This document shows, in pieces, positions 22,692 to 33,523 of a DNA stretch of 64,000 nucleotides; the stretch's first letter is position 1; each line of letters starts with the position of its first letter. Below the pieces are notes generated by a model, which saw nothing but the letters and a program-made list of their open reading frames with translations, did not search any database and was not told the DNA's origin. The translations under genes and the position numbers were made by a program. Source of the DNA: Suillus spraguei (lineage: Eukaryota; Basidiomycota; Agaricomycetes; Boletales; Suillaceae); NCBI GenBank assembly GCA_016800925.1, contig JABCPU010000008.1:310001-374000 (forward strand), in the 5' to 3' direction.

Positions 22692-23637
22692 ATGGACGAA
22701 TCCACCCTCCGTAAACTCACACGTGCCAAGCTGCAAAAGCTTGCGAAGGTGTGTATTTCTTTTTTTCTTCTTGATGCCATAGTAAATGATCAGGAAATAG
22801 GAAAATAAGATTAAAGCTAACATGAAGAGTGAGACGATCATCCAAGAGCTTCTAAAGCTTTGCAAGGTTGTTCCGCAACAGTAGGTGCACTTCATTCTCG
22901 GCGTAATTAACCGTTCTGATGGTGGCTCAGTCAGGGTGAAGAGCCTCCAAGAGAGAGCTTGAGAACTAGCATACAAGAACAGCCTCCTGGATCAATAAAA
23001 AGTGCTAGCGAGGATGTTCCCTCAGCCGCTATTTCATCAACGCAAATCATAGATGTACCTGTGGATACAAGTCGTGAGTGTCATGTTCCACATCGCAGTG
23101 CAAAATTCTGACATTTGTCCAGTTGATCATCCCCCCACCCAGGAAGGTTCTCAGAAATCTGCGCTCAGTGCAGAAAAATATGCACCAATTACACCAGCCA
23201 GAGATCCTGCCGATATCGCCTCTGTAAATTCAGCAGCAATATTGCAAGGCCCTTCATCGGTACCGGAAAGTCACGCCGGGCATACAGCTCCGGGCGATGA
23301 CACCAGTGATGCTGATTCCGATTTATCCTACGCGAGTCAGCATGGCTCTCCCCACAGTTCGCGTTTAGGGACCCCCCCGCTCGAAGAACCACGGATGCTC
23401 AATCGGGCGGTTGAGATCATGAACCAGATCACATCTGACGATCAACGTGTTCTCGGTCAGATTGTCTCTCTACGCAAGAAAGCGAAAATGTTGAGAGAGC
23501 AGGCGAAGAATGTGAGGGACGTAGTGCGCGCAGAGCAGGGGAGACGTGAGAGATTGGAGGCATATTTTACTCACTGGAGGGAGATCTCGCCCACATGGCC
23601 AAAGGACTGGATATACGATGAAAGTGAAGAGGAGTAG
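22692..23637 (+). CDS. Conserved small protein with SAP-like N terminus and coiled-coil C terminus
   Basis: Four exons (22692-22748, 22801-22866, 22935-23073, 23123-23637), all phases closing, 258 aa. The N terminus MDESTLRKLTRAKLQKLAKE followed by NKIKANMKSETIIQELLKLC has the two-helix, Lys-rich look of a SAP-type DNA-binding motif (inference). The middle is Ser/Pro/Ala-rich and probably disordered. The C-terminal 80 residues are helical and charged (VLGQIVSLRKKAKMLREQAK, then VVRAEQGRRERLEAYFTHWR) and should form a coiled coil; the protein ends IYDESEEE. I have no name for it. An in-frame Met at 22614 would add 26 residues. Confidence 0.72.
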
Positions 23638-23766
23638 ATCTGAGAGTACCTGATTATGACACACACATATACACTTAGCATAAACTCTCCTGACGACTGA
23701 AGACACCTTACTTACTGTAAATTATGGATACTCAAGAAATCTGGTTTGTACTTTAAGGTCACCGAT

Positions 23767-25507
23767 GGGACTGGAATGTGATAAACCATCCTCGTATTAC
23801 AGGTTGTTATTCAGAGAAATATCTACTTGCTTGCTAAAAGTACAAGACGGACCAAGGCAAGTTAACCATTCTTCCTAATTTCAAAAGGGAAGGCCGTCTT
23901 CCTTTTGCTCATCATATCATATCGATGATCTCTGCTTCCTTTATGATGTGCACAGTCGTTTGTTCCATGCTGAAGCCCTTCCGTACACCTTGCTCTCGAG
24001 AGGGGCTTGTGATAGTACCACTTACTTCAATGGGCTCTCCGGCCGGCGAGTTGCCACCTACGTCGAAGTGTACTTGCAGAATGATGAGGCAGAATGTGAT
24101 TCCCTGAACAAAATTACGGTGAATCACTTGTATTTAGGGTCTGTAAACTCACCACAATGGGAGTGATGATCTCCACCACGACATATTGATCGTTGGATCC
24201 AATGAAAGCTGTTATGAGGAGTGAAAGAATACTCATGGAATACAATGTGCCGCTCTCGATAATGACGACCAAAACTGGTAGAAAAGCGGCATTGAAGCCC
24301 TGTGGCATGGAACGGCGGGTGCGATATATGCACCAAGCATTCAAACCTGCATCACTACGGTCATCAGGAGCTGCAGATTAGATCAAATCGACATACTGGT
24401 ACTAGTAACATTGAGAACCAAGGTCAATGCACCAAATGTGATAATACTCGCACGATCAGCGAGGGAGAGATTAGACACCAGATGGGCCCAAGAAAGGGAC
24501 GCAGTAGTGTAGGATCCAGTGGCTGCAAAATATTTCGGGATAAGACGATGGTCGAATAATTCCTTTCGAGATACTCACCCACGCTGGCTAAGAGCACGAT
24601 ACAGCCAGGAATAGCAACCAACAAACTTCTGTTGTTGAGTACATAACATCGCCAAACCTAGAGTCCTACTCAGAAGAGGAAGCAAACGCGCCATGTGGAG
24701 AAACTCACAACTATCGCATCTGCGAGAATGATTTGAGTGTTGCTAAGTGCCGTTGTTGCAACTAACAATGGCGAAGAGTTGGAATAATAGTCATTTGCAC
24801 CAATAGTATCCGCCTTGAATACGAATGCCTCCAGCGCTTGAACAAATTCGATGATTAAATGCTGGAAGTGATCGTGTTGAGCTATTCCCTGAAGAGGTTT
24901 GACTACACTCGGCGACTTACTGCCGTTGCAATGCAGAGCAGCAAGGTTGCTACTGGGAGAAGGAGTCGCCGTTGAATACCGGTCTTCCTTAGTAGGATAA
25001 ACAACATGAACAAGTATAAGGTGAGGAACACGCCTGTAAGTTGGGATAGTGAAGTTCGGCACCATGAGCTTTCCACTAGTGATCGATTACTACGCACCAT
25101 ACAACACGGACTCAAGAAATAAACCTAATAAAGCAGCTGTGCCCAAAGTTATGCCCATGATTACGGTCGTGCTACCAGACTAGTTGAGTCGTATCCAAAT
25201 AAGAGAGTATCTCCGTGTACGGGGATAAGGTTCCTTGGACGGTTGAGCGTGATTGGCACTGGCAGAGACACGAGAGCATAAATATTTCGTCGTGAGGAGC
25301 TGTGAATTCAAAATTGGGTCGTCCGTGCTGTGACGCATGCAACAAATTCTGATACCGAGTTACTAGCTTGACGTTGATGAAACGAGTCTTGCGGTTCCTT
25401 CCTACTGTGCAACTATTCCTAGAGTGGTCTGTGCCATTCGCAACGATCTAATCATCATAGCTGTAATCACTTGTAGATCAAGCAAAACTATGACGTGCTG
25501 CACACAG
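23767..25507. repeat. Segmental duplication, copy 1 (about 1.74 kb)
   Basis: Starts near gggactgga at 23767 and ends near the tgacgtgctgcacaca stretch at about 25507. The whole stretch reappears at 26341-28086 in the same orientation with only scattered substitutions and a few small indels. It contains a complete seven-helix protein gene with about 350 bp upstream and 145 bp downstream. Confidence 0.92.
23912..25158 (-). CDS. Seven-helix membrane protein, copy 1
   Basis: Minus-strand gene starting MGITLGTAALLGLFLESVLYG at 25158 and ending EAEIIDMI at 23912, with at least six short introns; about 300 aa. Successive exons encode hydrophobic helices: FLTLYLFMLFILLRKTG, LLLPVATLLLCIATA, SPLLVATTALSNTQIILADA, LLVAIPGCIVLLASV, ASIITFGALTLVLNVT, GFNAAFLPVLVVIIESGT with YSMSILSLLITAFIGS, and EIITPIVGITFCLIILQVHF. 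The layout, with a WRCYVLNN-type motif after the third helix block, fits the large family of uncharacterised seven-helix proteins in agaricomycetes. No ligand is known to me. The splice calls GAT GCG ATA GTT/GTGAGT and ACC A/GTATGT are supported by the identical pattern in copy 2. Confidence 0.78.
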
Positions 25508-26340
25508 GTGACACGATAGATTGATGACTTCCCGCAGCGTTGTAAACATTTCATGCCGACGTGCCGCTGTCAGTCTTTTGTAAGTCCGCACGTCAAACAA
25601 GGCAGGACCATTTTTCTAGATTCTAAATGGATACGATTGACACTTGCATAGATCATTGTACGCGCACTGACAACAACTCATTTTTCAGCGCCGAATGGAT
25701 ATTGACTGCTTCATTTCTTGTCACACATGTAAGTTCCGATCAATGCGAGCCAAGTACCAAGGTGTATTGGCACGGGGATTAGGAAGCAGGTCACCTCGAA
25801 TAAGATGATGTGTTCTTCTTGCCCGCCACCGTGCGAGGCGTTCATATTATGATTCTTCGGCTCCTGGAAAAATAAAGATGCCATATAGTTGATATAGATC
25901 AACATCGTCGTTGTTCATATTTAGGTTCAGAAGATGTACAAATGGATTTAACTGTTGGGAGAAGTGTGTGTGGGTGAAGCAGATTGAGAGTGGTGTGTAG
26001 AACGGGGTGTGATTGTCAGGGTCCTGCTTTCGTTACGGTCCTCCTTCGGTCCCTTCTTCACCGTCACTTTCTCCGCCTGGCGGCCCTCGTTGCTCTTCCA
26101 CTTCTTCGCCTACAACTTCTGGTCCTTGAGTGCTGCTCGTCCTGCGAGCGGCTGTTCCTTCGTGTACGTAGTGAATTATCGATTATTATTTTGGTATGGG
26201 GTTAGTGTATGTGGGCGAGTGATTGATCGATCTGTTGTACAGTGGATGATTAATGAGATAGTCTTGCTTGGGGGTATCTTTCTGTTACATGTTGCGCTGC
26301 GCTTGATATTATACAATTAATTATTATGTGGAGCCTCACC
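25508..26340. other. Spacer between the duplicated copies, no gene recognised
   Basis: This 833-bp stretch separates the two copies. It holds one short minus-strand frame (25711-25905) with a weak hydrophobic segment and a C/T-rich tract around 26030-26160 (plus strand). No terminal inverted repeats or target-site duplications were seen at its ends. Confidence 0.5.
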
Positions 26341-28086
26341 GGGACTGGACTGTTATAAGTCATCCTCGTATCACAACTTATTATTCAGGGAAATGTCTAC
26401 TTGCTTGCTAAAAGTACAAGACGGACCTAAGTCAAGTTGACCATTCTTCCTAATTTCGAAAGGGAAGACTGTCTTCCTTCTGCTTATCATATCATATCGA
26501 TGGTCTCTTGTTCCTGTATGATGTGCACAGTCATTTGTTCCATGCTGAAGCCTTCCGCACACCTCGAGAGGGGTTTGCGATAGTACCCCTTACTTCAATG
26601 GGCTCTCCGGCCGGCGAGTTGCCACCGAAGTGCACTTGCAGAATGATGAGGCAGAACGTGATTCCCTGAACAAAATTACGCTGAATCACTTGTATTTAGG
26701 GTCTGTAAACTCACCACAATGGGAGTGATGATCTCCACCATGACATATTGACCGTTGGATCCAATGAAGGCTGTTATGAGGAGTGTAAGAATGCTCATGG
26801 AATACAATGCGCCGCTCTCGATAATGACGACCAAAGCAGGTAGAAAAGCGGCATTGAAGCCCTGCGGCATCGAACAGCGGGTGCGATATATGCGCCAAGC
26901 ATTCAAACCTGCATCACTACGGTCATCAGGAGCTGCAGATTAGATCAAATCGACATACTGGTACTGGTGACACTGAGAACCAAGGTCAATGCACCAAATG
27001 TGATAATACACGCACGATCAGCGAGGGAGAGATTAGACACCAGATGGGCCCAAGAAAGGGACGCAGTAGTGTAGGATCCAGTGACTGCAAAATATTTCGG
27101 GATAAGACGATGGTCGAATAATTCCTTTCGAGATACTCACCCACGCTGGCTAAGAGCACGATACAGCCAGGAATAGCAACCAACAAACTTCTGTTGTTGA
27201 GTACATAACATCGCCAAACCTAGAGTCCTACTCAGAAGAGGAAGCAAACGCGCCATGTGGAGAAACTCACAGCTATCGCATCTGCGAGAATGATTTGAGT
27301 GTTGCTAAGTGCCGTTGTTGCAACTAACAATGGCGAAGAGTTGGAATAATAGTCATTTGCACCAATAGTATCCGCCTTGAATACAAATGCCTCCAGCGCT
27401 TGAACAAATTCGATGATTAAATGCTGAAAGTGATCGTGCTGAGCTATTCCCTGAAGAGGTTTGACTACACTCGGCGACTTACTGCCGTTGCAATGCAGAG
27501 CAGCAAGGTTGCTACTGGGAGAAGGAGTCGCCGTTGAATACCGGTCTTCCTTAGTAGGATAAACAACATGAACAAGTATAAGGTGAGGAACACGCCTGTA
27601 AGTTGGGATAGTGAAGTTTGGCACCATGAGCTTTCCACTAGTGATCGGTGACTACGCACCATACAACAAGGACTCGAGAAATAAACCAAACAAAGTAGCT
27701 GTGCACAAAGTTATGCCCATGATTACGGTCGTGCTACCAGACTAGTTGAGTCAAATTTAAATAGGAGAGTGTCTTCGTACGCGGGCATAAGTCAGTGTAA
27801 GGTTCCTTGGATGGTTGAGCGCGATTGGCACTGGCAGAGACTCGAGAGCATACATATCTCGTATTGAGGAGCTGTGAATTCAATTTGGGTCGTCCGTGCT
27901 GTGACGCATGCAACAAATTCTGATACCGAGTTACTTGATGTTGATGAAACGAGTCCTGCGGTTCCTTCCTACTGTGCAACTATTCCTAGAGTGGTCTAGT
28001 TCACTCCTGTGCCGTTCGCAACGATCTAATCTTCATGGCTGCAATCACTCGCGGATCAAGCAAAATTATGACGTGCCGCACGCAGT
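26341..28086. repeat. Segmental duplication, copy 2 (about 1.75 kb)
   Basis: Direct repeat of 23767-25507. Most of the central part (about 26990-27640) is nearly identical between copies, for example the stretches encoding LVAIPGCIVLLASVG and SNSSPLLVATTALSN. Divergence is greater at both ends. In the 3' coding part this copy lacks two 6-bp segments and one single base relative to copy 1. Confidence 0.92.
26531..27720 (-). CDS. Seven-helix membrane protein, copy 2, altered C terminus
   Basis: Same exon plan as copy 1, starting MGITLCTATLFGLFLESLLYG at 27720. All helices and splice sites are retained, including GAT GCG ATA GCT/GTGAGT. In the last exon a 6-bp in-frame loss removes two residues after VHF, another 6-bp loss follows, and then a single-base deletion near 26550 shifts the frame, so the tail becomes RKASAWNK and stops at 26531 instead of reading on as in copy 1. 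The change affects only the cytoplasmic tail, so the protein may still be membrane-inserted. It could be an expressed variant, an early pseudogene or a sequence error. Confidence 0.7.
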
Positions 28087-28148
28087 AGTACCATCATGAG
28101 GCACTGACAGTGAAGGTAAATTAAATTGCCAAATTTGTACAAAAAAGT

Positions 28149-28240
28149 GAACCCGACCCGGATTGAACGGATGACCTTATGGATGCCTAGAACTTGAAGT
28201 TCAGCTGGAATCATACGCGCTACCACTGCGCCACGGGTTC
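28149..28240 (-). tRNA. tRNA-Trp (CCA), intron-containing, slightly irregular
   Basis: On the minus strand the ends GAACCCG and CGGGTTC pair over 7 bp. The D-arm is GGCGCAGTGGTAGCGC, the T-arm is ATCCG-TTCAATC-CGGGT, and anticodon CCA follows TATGATT. About 20 nt of intron lie after the anticodon and contain a self-complementary GAACTTCAAGTTC. The anticodon stem then has one A-C mismatch (position 31-39), so it may be a diverged copy. Isotype rests on the CCA reading and on similarity to fungal tRNA-Trp bodies. Confidence 0.8.
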
Positions 28241-29489
28241 ATGGAATTACACACTGCATGTGATTTATAGGACTAGTACTTTGAGCTGAACAGTACATCT
28301 TTAAACCCAACGAAAATTGACAATAAAGAAGTAGACAGGTAGCAAGTAGATTGAAGTCTGAGAATCAAGTACTTGAGTACTTGTCTTGAACGTTGAGTTT
28401 ACAGCTACCTTCATATCAATAGTCCAGATTTCCCCTCACCGCTTTTGTTTAGTTGTGGAGCTGTACAAACCATAACGCCAAGTACTGTGGGCGCTTGGCA
28501 AAATCCGGAGTTTTACTTAACTTCGCAAAGTTCAAAAAATGCTTGTATGTCAAATCTATCTCAGAAACTTCAGTACTTCAGAGCTTCAGCTCCAATATTT
28601 CAATTGCGCAGTTTGCAACAAATGCAATGTCCTGGGTTCGCAACTTGTGCCCTATGGCATGATGTTTACTGAATCCACCATGGCATTCGACCCCGCCATG
28701 ACCCGGCTCAAATATACATCCATTCCCAACACGAGCCCGGAGCAGTGAACAGACCATTTATTTGCTCACTGTGTCCGCCGGCGTTGCCCTTGACAAGAGG
28801 AAGTCGGTCTTTGATCCAACTCGCTAGCCTGTACCTCCCCCCTACATTTCCTTGATTATTGCACTGGTCAGGTTACCATGCTTGTATGGTTTCGGTTTTG
28901 GAGCTCCCAGCATTGACGGTTCACACGCATGATGAGATGGACGTGCTCACCCCGATCTTTATTCCCCGCAACTTCTATAGGCGTTAGTACATTCAACAAC
29001 TTGGTGGAAAACTTCCCTGCGCGGCTTCCTATCTCAACCTTTCCCCTAGTACCATCATGCGACCCTGTGTGACTCCCTCGGACCCGAGCATTGATAATTA
29101 TTGAGGACGATTTGTCACCAAAGGCGGAACCTCAAGCCGACTTTCTTTCCTCGTCTCAGGTGCTCGCAAAGACGCGTCTTCCGGCATCGCAGCCTGCAAA
29201 AATCACCTTTGAAAAAGGTCGGGCGTAAGGCTCTGCTTATGTTTCTGCTGTCCCTTCACAGGATGCTATCTATTTGAATGTCTCGAAGTCGCCGATGGCG
29301 ATTCATAATGTCGTATCTTCCACCTCACTGCCAATACCACAGTCCCAGCGTAGGCGCACACAACATATGGCTGAACCTTCCTTGTTTCAAATATTTTAGT
29401 GAGTATTCTGTACACTCGGATTTCAGGTTTAGATGGTTCAGCCGGTGAGAAGATGACATGATCTCAGTTTGACCACATCTGATATAAGA
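28241..29489. other. No gene recognised (about 1.25 kb)
   Basis: Only short, overlapping frames in several phases (for example 28445-28748). Nothing matches a known family, and no retrotransposon or transposase motif was found. It may hold further decayed parts of the aminopeptidase relic to its right. Confidence 0.45.
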
Positions 29490-30265
29490 GTCATATAGGG
29501 TGTGCTATCATTACTTTCAGCAATGCTTTCCTCTTCACAGATGGGAGATACTCCTTTCAAGCTTCTCAGCAATTTAACAGGTACTGTCTAGATCGAAGAA
29601 ATCACGGAGAAAAAACTGTTGCCTTGGTCGTTACCCTTCTTGACGAAGTCGCGTGACTTTTTAACTTTCGTGGCACAGATATTGACTTCAACCCGGTAAT
29701 TGCAGGCCACTGTCACGCTTATTTAGTATATGAAGGAAAAATCTCCAGTCTTTTTCACGTATGCTGGTGTGACCCTAGTGGAGACTCTGGTGTTGGGATC
29801 CGTCCATATGAGTCTTTCATCGCTTCTTTGAGGCCGCTCACTACAATCATTGGCGCTAACAAGAAGAAAGTGAGTCGTGTTTAAAATTAATTCTGATTTC
29901 GGATCATGTTACTGGGTGATACAACTAGTCTAGCTGTGATTGAAGCAATTGGACAAGTTTGTGATAATCTGTGACAATCACTGACTGTGTTGCGACCAAA
30001 TGCAGGAGAATATCGCTTTGTTGCTAGTAGCCATGAAGGCAATAAAGAATGAGACGGAGATCGAGGACTTCCGAAACTATCACATTCGCGATGGTAGTGC
30101 CCCAACCCGTTACTTTACCTGGTTAGAGGAACAACTTAACGATGATGTCGAGCTCAACGAAAGCTGAACTCAAGAATTTAGATCGTCAATGTGGAGGATA
30201 ATTTCTATTACTGCAGCTAACTTGTTCCATGGACTGTCGTTTACAACAAACTCGTCTACTACTAA
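29490..30265 (+). pseudogene. Decayed Xaa-Pro aminopeptidase (M24B, aminopeptidase P) fragment
   Basis: Scattered in-order blocks match the N-terminal and middle part of aminopeptidase P: AFLFTDGRYSFQASQQFN (about 29525-29580), LLDEVA-stop-LFNFRGTDIDFNPV (29636-29702), GVGIRPYESFIASLRPL (about 29790-29840), KAIKNETEIEDFRNYHIRDG (about 30035-30095) with TRYFTWLEEQLNDD after it, and HGLSFTTNSS (about 30220-30250). In intact enzymes a Trp stands where TGA occurs at 29654-29656. A further stop follows LNES near 30166. The start, the exon joins and the whole metal-binding catalytic half are missing. This is a relic, not a working peptidase; the intact parent is not in the window. Confidence 0.8.
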
Positions 30266-30890
30266 GTGAATGAGGAACAGATCACAGAACTCACGAGTAA
30301 GCAGCACCGGCGCTAGTTTTGATTCTTGAAACCAGTGGTAACCAAATTCCTACAAGTGGTTTGCATAACGGTTCGTCCTGTGGGAGTCAGAGCAAGGCAG
30401 AAGCAGTGATTTCGCATACTAATGGGTTGTGACCAATCAGTGCAGCTCTAATTGTCCTCGCTGAGTCAGATCTTGTGGGATGCAGACAGGTGGCAATGAG
30501 GATTGCGTGTGACAAATTAGTCATGTCAAATGATGCACGGGGCAGCCACAGGTGACGAAGGGACTGGCTACTAACACCAGGTTTCGGGCAGAAGAAGCAC
30601 GCTTAAAGTTAAACTGGCTGTAAGTCTGTAACTGGTTTGGATCGTGACCGTCACACTTAGCAGCGCAGCTCTACTCAGTAATCGATTGATTCGATTCAGT
30701 ACTTTGGAAAACCTACATTGTGAACGGAAGAAGCAGGCATCGCAGCAATGAGGTTTCGCTCATCTGTGACGTAGCCTCCGTGCCTACTGGACTAAACGCC
30801 GGCGCCACTAGTGAACGGGTATTTTAGCAACATTTTGTCCACGCACCCAGTGGACACAAACCAAGTAGACCTACGCTACCCGGCCCTGGC
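30266..30890. other. No gene recognised (625 bp)
   Basis: Between the aminopeptidase relic and the CorA-like gene. No coding pattern was found. GC-rich partly self-complementary segments occur near 30305 (accggcgctag) and 30800 (cgccggcgccactag), but they are too imperfect to call a transposon end. Confidence 0.4.
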
Positions 30891-33075
30891 ATGTCATACA
30901 GCAACACATATCCATCAAGTACGGTGATAGACATGCATACGAGATCAATTCCAGTACCAGTGTAAGCCCTATTTTTCCGCCTTTAAAATATCCAAGAAGA
31001 TATATCTTTTTCAGATATCGTCATGCAGCACCCTCAGGACCATGGCCTTGGGTAGATTTCAAAACTGACCTTTCATCCCCTGATCCGCCATTTCGAAAGG
31101 GCGAACATGAATGGCGCAGATACCCGCAAGAGCTTTTCGGCAACTGGAGTCCGGTTCTAGTGGCACGAAGCAAAATGTTGACACAATGTACACGCACTAG
31201 CATGAAACCGTGTGTCATATATAGCATTGACATGATGAGCGACGGTCAATTCAAAAAACGTGAGCAAGGGCTGCATCGCGTCGAGGTCTCAGAAGAAAAT
31301 GAAAAGGAATTCTGGTCGCAACTACAGGGGGAGGAAAGTATTGTTTTCACTCCATCTCGCCAAATCAATAAGTGATCATGACCACAATCAGGTTCGGAAG
31401 AACGTCCGCGTTCGAGCCTTATTCGTAGATAACATGTCGGAATCCGTCTTGAAGATGTTGGGGACGATGTTTGTACTCCAGCTTGTACTTCTATTTCGGT
31501 GCTGAAATCTCCTTTCATAGGTATAACATTGAGCCATTCTTCTTTTCATCCTCCACAAACTGGATTCCTTCGCGATACCGAGAAGATGTTCGACGTGGAG
31601 TGGGGGATCGTACGTCTCATGACTGCTTCTTGGTCCAGCGGTCGTTAATCTGTCGTGGATAGATATCACTGTTATCCTTCCTTTTATTCGAACCATGGAG
31701 AAGAAAAACAGGACATCAAGCTTATCAGACACGAGTTCGTAATCTGTTCAATAATTAATCGCTTCTCATCACAAAATGTATAGAACAGAATGAAAGGAAG
31801 AATCATATAGATGTCATGGCACCCCTCAACCTACACGGTAATCCGTACTTGCATTTATCACGATTTTGTCTGAGTCCTTTCATAGACGACCATATTCTTC
31901 TCATCGACCTTCTGGCAGTTCATATGATTCGCGAGAAGAATTCCTCTACAATCATAACTTATCATTCTGCGCTACGTGATCGCACTACCGCTGAACGCTT
32001 GTATCAGGTTATGGAGCGCGCAGGTGGAAGTGTTTACTGGAATAAAATATTTGTGGCATCTGAAGATCCAACCTTTTTCTTTCTGGTAATCTTGTGGTAC
32101 GCGCTGTATGCGTGGGATGAGACATTTGAAGTGCTGTATAACCATATCAAGGATTTGGTATGTATGCAATCTGTTCGAGTTGTGGACAAGGCTCATCATA
32201 TCCAGGAGGTAATCTTGAATGCCTACGACTTCGCCGCTATGGCCGATCTCAACCATAGCCTCCACAGCCTTGCAGCGCACCTACTCCAGTACGAAACATT
32301 CCTCCATGATTTCGAGAAATCGGTCAAATTTGTTATGGAGACTCCAAACCCTGCAATGGAAGATTTAGGCAATAGGGATACTACAGAACAGCTGTTGCAA
32401 CGAGAATGCAAGAACCTCCTTTCCGAAATCGACAGGTTGCGCAGGAGATGCTCAGTGCTCCTCAGTCGATTGAAGAATGCTACAGATTTAGCGTACGCGA
32501 GTGTAAACATCGAGGACAGTCGTCAAACACACAGGTTAACGATGGCGACCCTTCGAGACTCTGCAGCGATGAAACAAGTGCGCTAGCAACTACATGTGGA
32601 ACTGACACAGCTCATGCCTTCTGCAGATATCATACCTGAGCATGGTCTTCTTGCCCGCCAGTTTAACTGCTGTATGTGTTTGGACGTATAACTCGAACAG
32701 AAACGCTCAATGATTAAACAGTCGGTCTTTGGGATGAACGTGCGCGAAATTGCTCCCGGCACCCTAGAGACGATCACGCGCTATGTTTGGGTGACGTTGT
32801 CACTAACTTGTGCCACGGCGTGGATTGTTGTTGCTTTACAACCATACAGTACAATACACGAGCCTAGAGCTGGTATGTGGCGGAGGGCAGCTTGGCCTGC
32901 ATATTTCCTCTCCCGAAAAATCAATGAATGTTCGAAGTCCTTCTGGACCAAGGGTAGGAAGACCTCACCACAGGAAAACGATGTCTCTTTGGGTCCAATT
33001 CACAGAAAAGGAGGTCATTCTTCTACGTTGATGTTCGACGACGCGATGGTTCAAGAGGATGCGATTCGGGGTTGA
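30891..33075 (+). CDS. CorA-like membrane protein (GMN motif), basidiomycete type
   Basis: Starts MSYSNTYPSSTVIDMHTRS, then splices (CCA GT/GTAAG...TTTTCAG/A) into YRHAAPSGPWPWVDFKTD. Later exons give VRVRALFVDNMSESVLKMLG, YNIEPFFFSSSTNWIPSRYR and ITVILPFIRTMEKKNR. A long helical region follows (about 31807-32580, with AYASVNIEDSRQTHRLTMAT and LRDSAAMKQ). The C terminus has two membrane segments around the CorA signature: ISYLSMVFLPASLTA, SVFGMNVREIAPGTLE and TLSLTCATAWIVVALQP. GMN is the selectivity-filter motif of CorA Mg2+ channels, but these fungal proteins differ greatly in their N-terminal half, and transport has not to my knowledge been shown. The junction around 31330-31395 could not be resolved into one frame, so a frameshift there is possible. 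Confidence 0.72.
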
Positions 33076-33523
33076 TTTTTGATATGGTGAGTGCCTATAG
33101 ATATAATCACATTTCAGAAAACGAGGTTACTCGTTACCATATTTCCACTTGTCGATTACAACAAGCTTCACAGACACTGTACTGTACACAATACACATGC
33201 TATAGTAAGATATCGGTATCATTCAACATATGCACATTCTGTTCAACCTGAATACCCTATATCTGCGCACGCATGACCGCCGGCCTCCGGCGCAATTGTG
33301 TCCATCACGTCATAGTGTTTTTGCGGCTCTTCCCACGAGACGTTCTTGAAGACGCTGAAAGTAATTTACGACAATCAACTTGCAACATCGCACCTGCCTC
33401 TAAATATCAGGAGCCAGCGCATACTCTCGAGTATTCTATACCTTTACGTCTATCATCTTTGAAATAGAAATCAGAATGTCGTGAATTATGGTATACGAAA
33501 TGCGGAACCAAGCCATCCGAAAA
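33076..33523. other. No gene recognised (448 bp)
   Basis: Intergenic stretch where the CorA-like gene (plus) and the monooxygenase pseudogene (minus) converge. Only short frames are present. Confidence 0.5.

Noticed and set aside
25508..26340. Transposon as the cause of the flanking duplication
   Set aside because: No transposase frame, terminal inverted repeats or target-site duplication could be seen in the spacer.
30300..30810. Possible inverted-repeat element (accggcgctag ... cgccggcgccactag)
   Set aside because: The match is short and imperfect and encloses no coding sequence.
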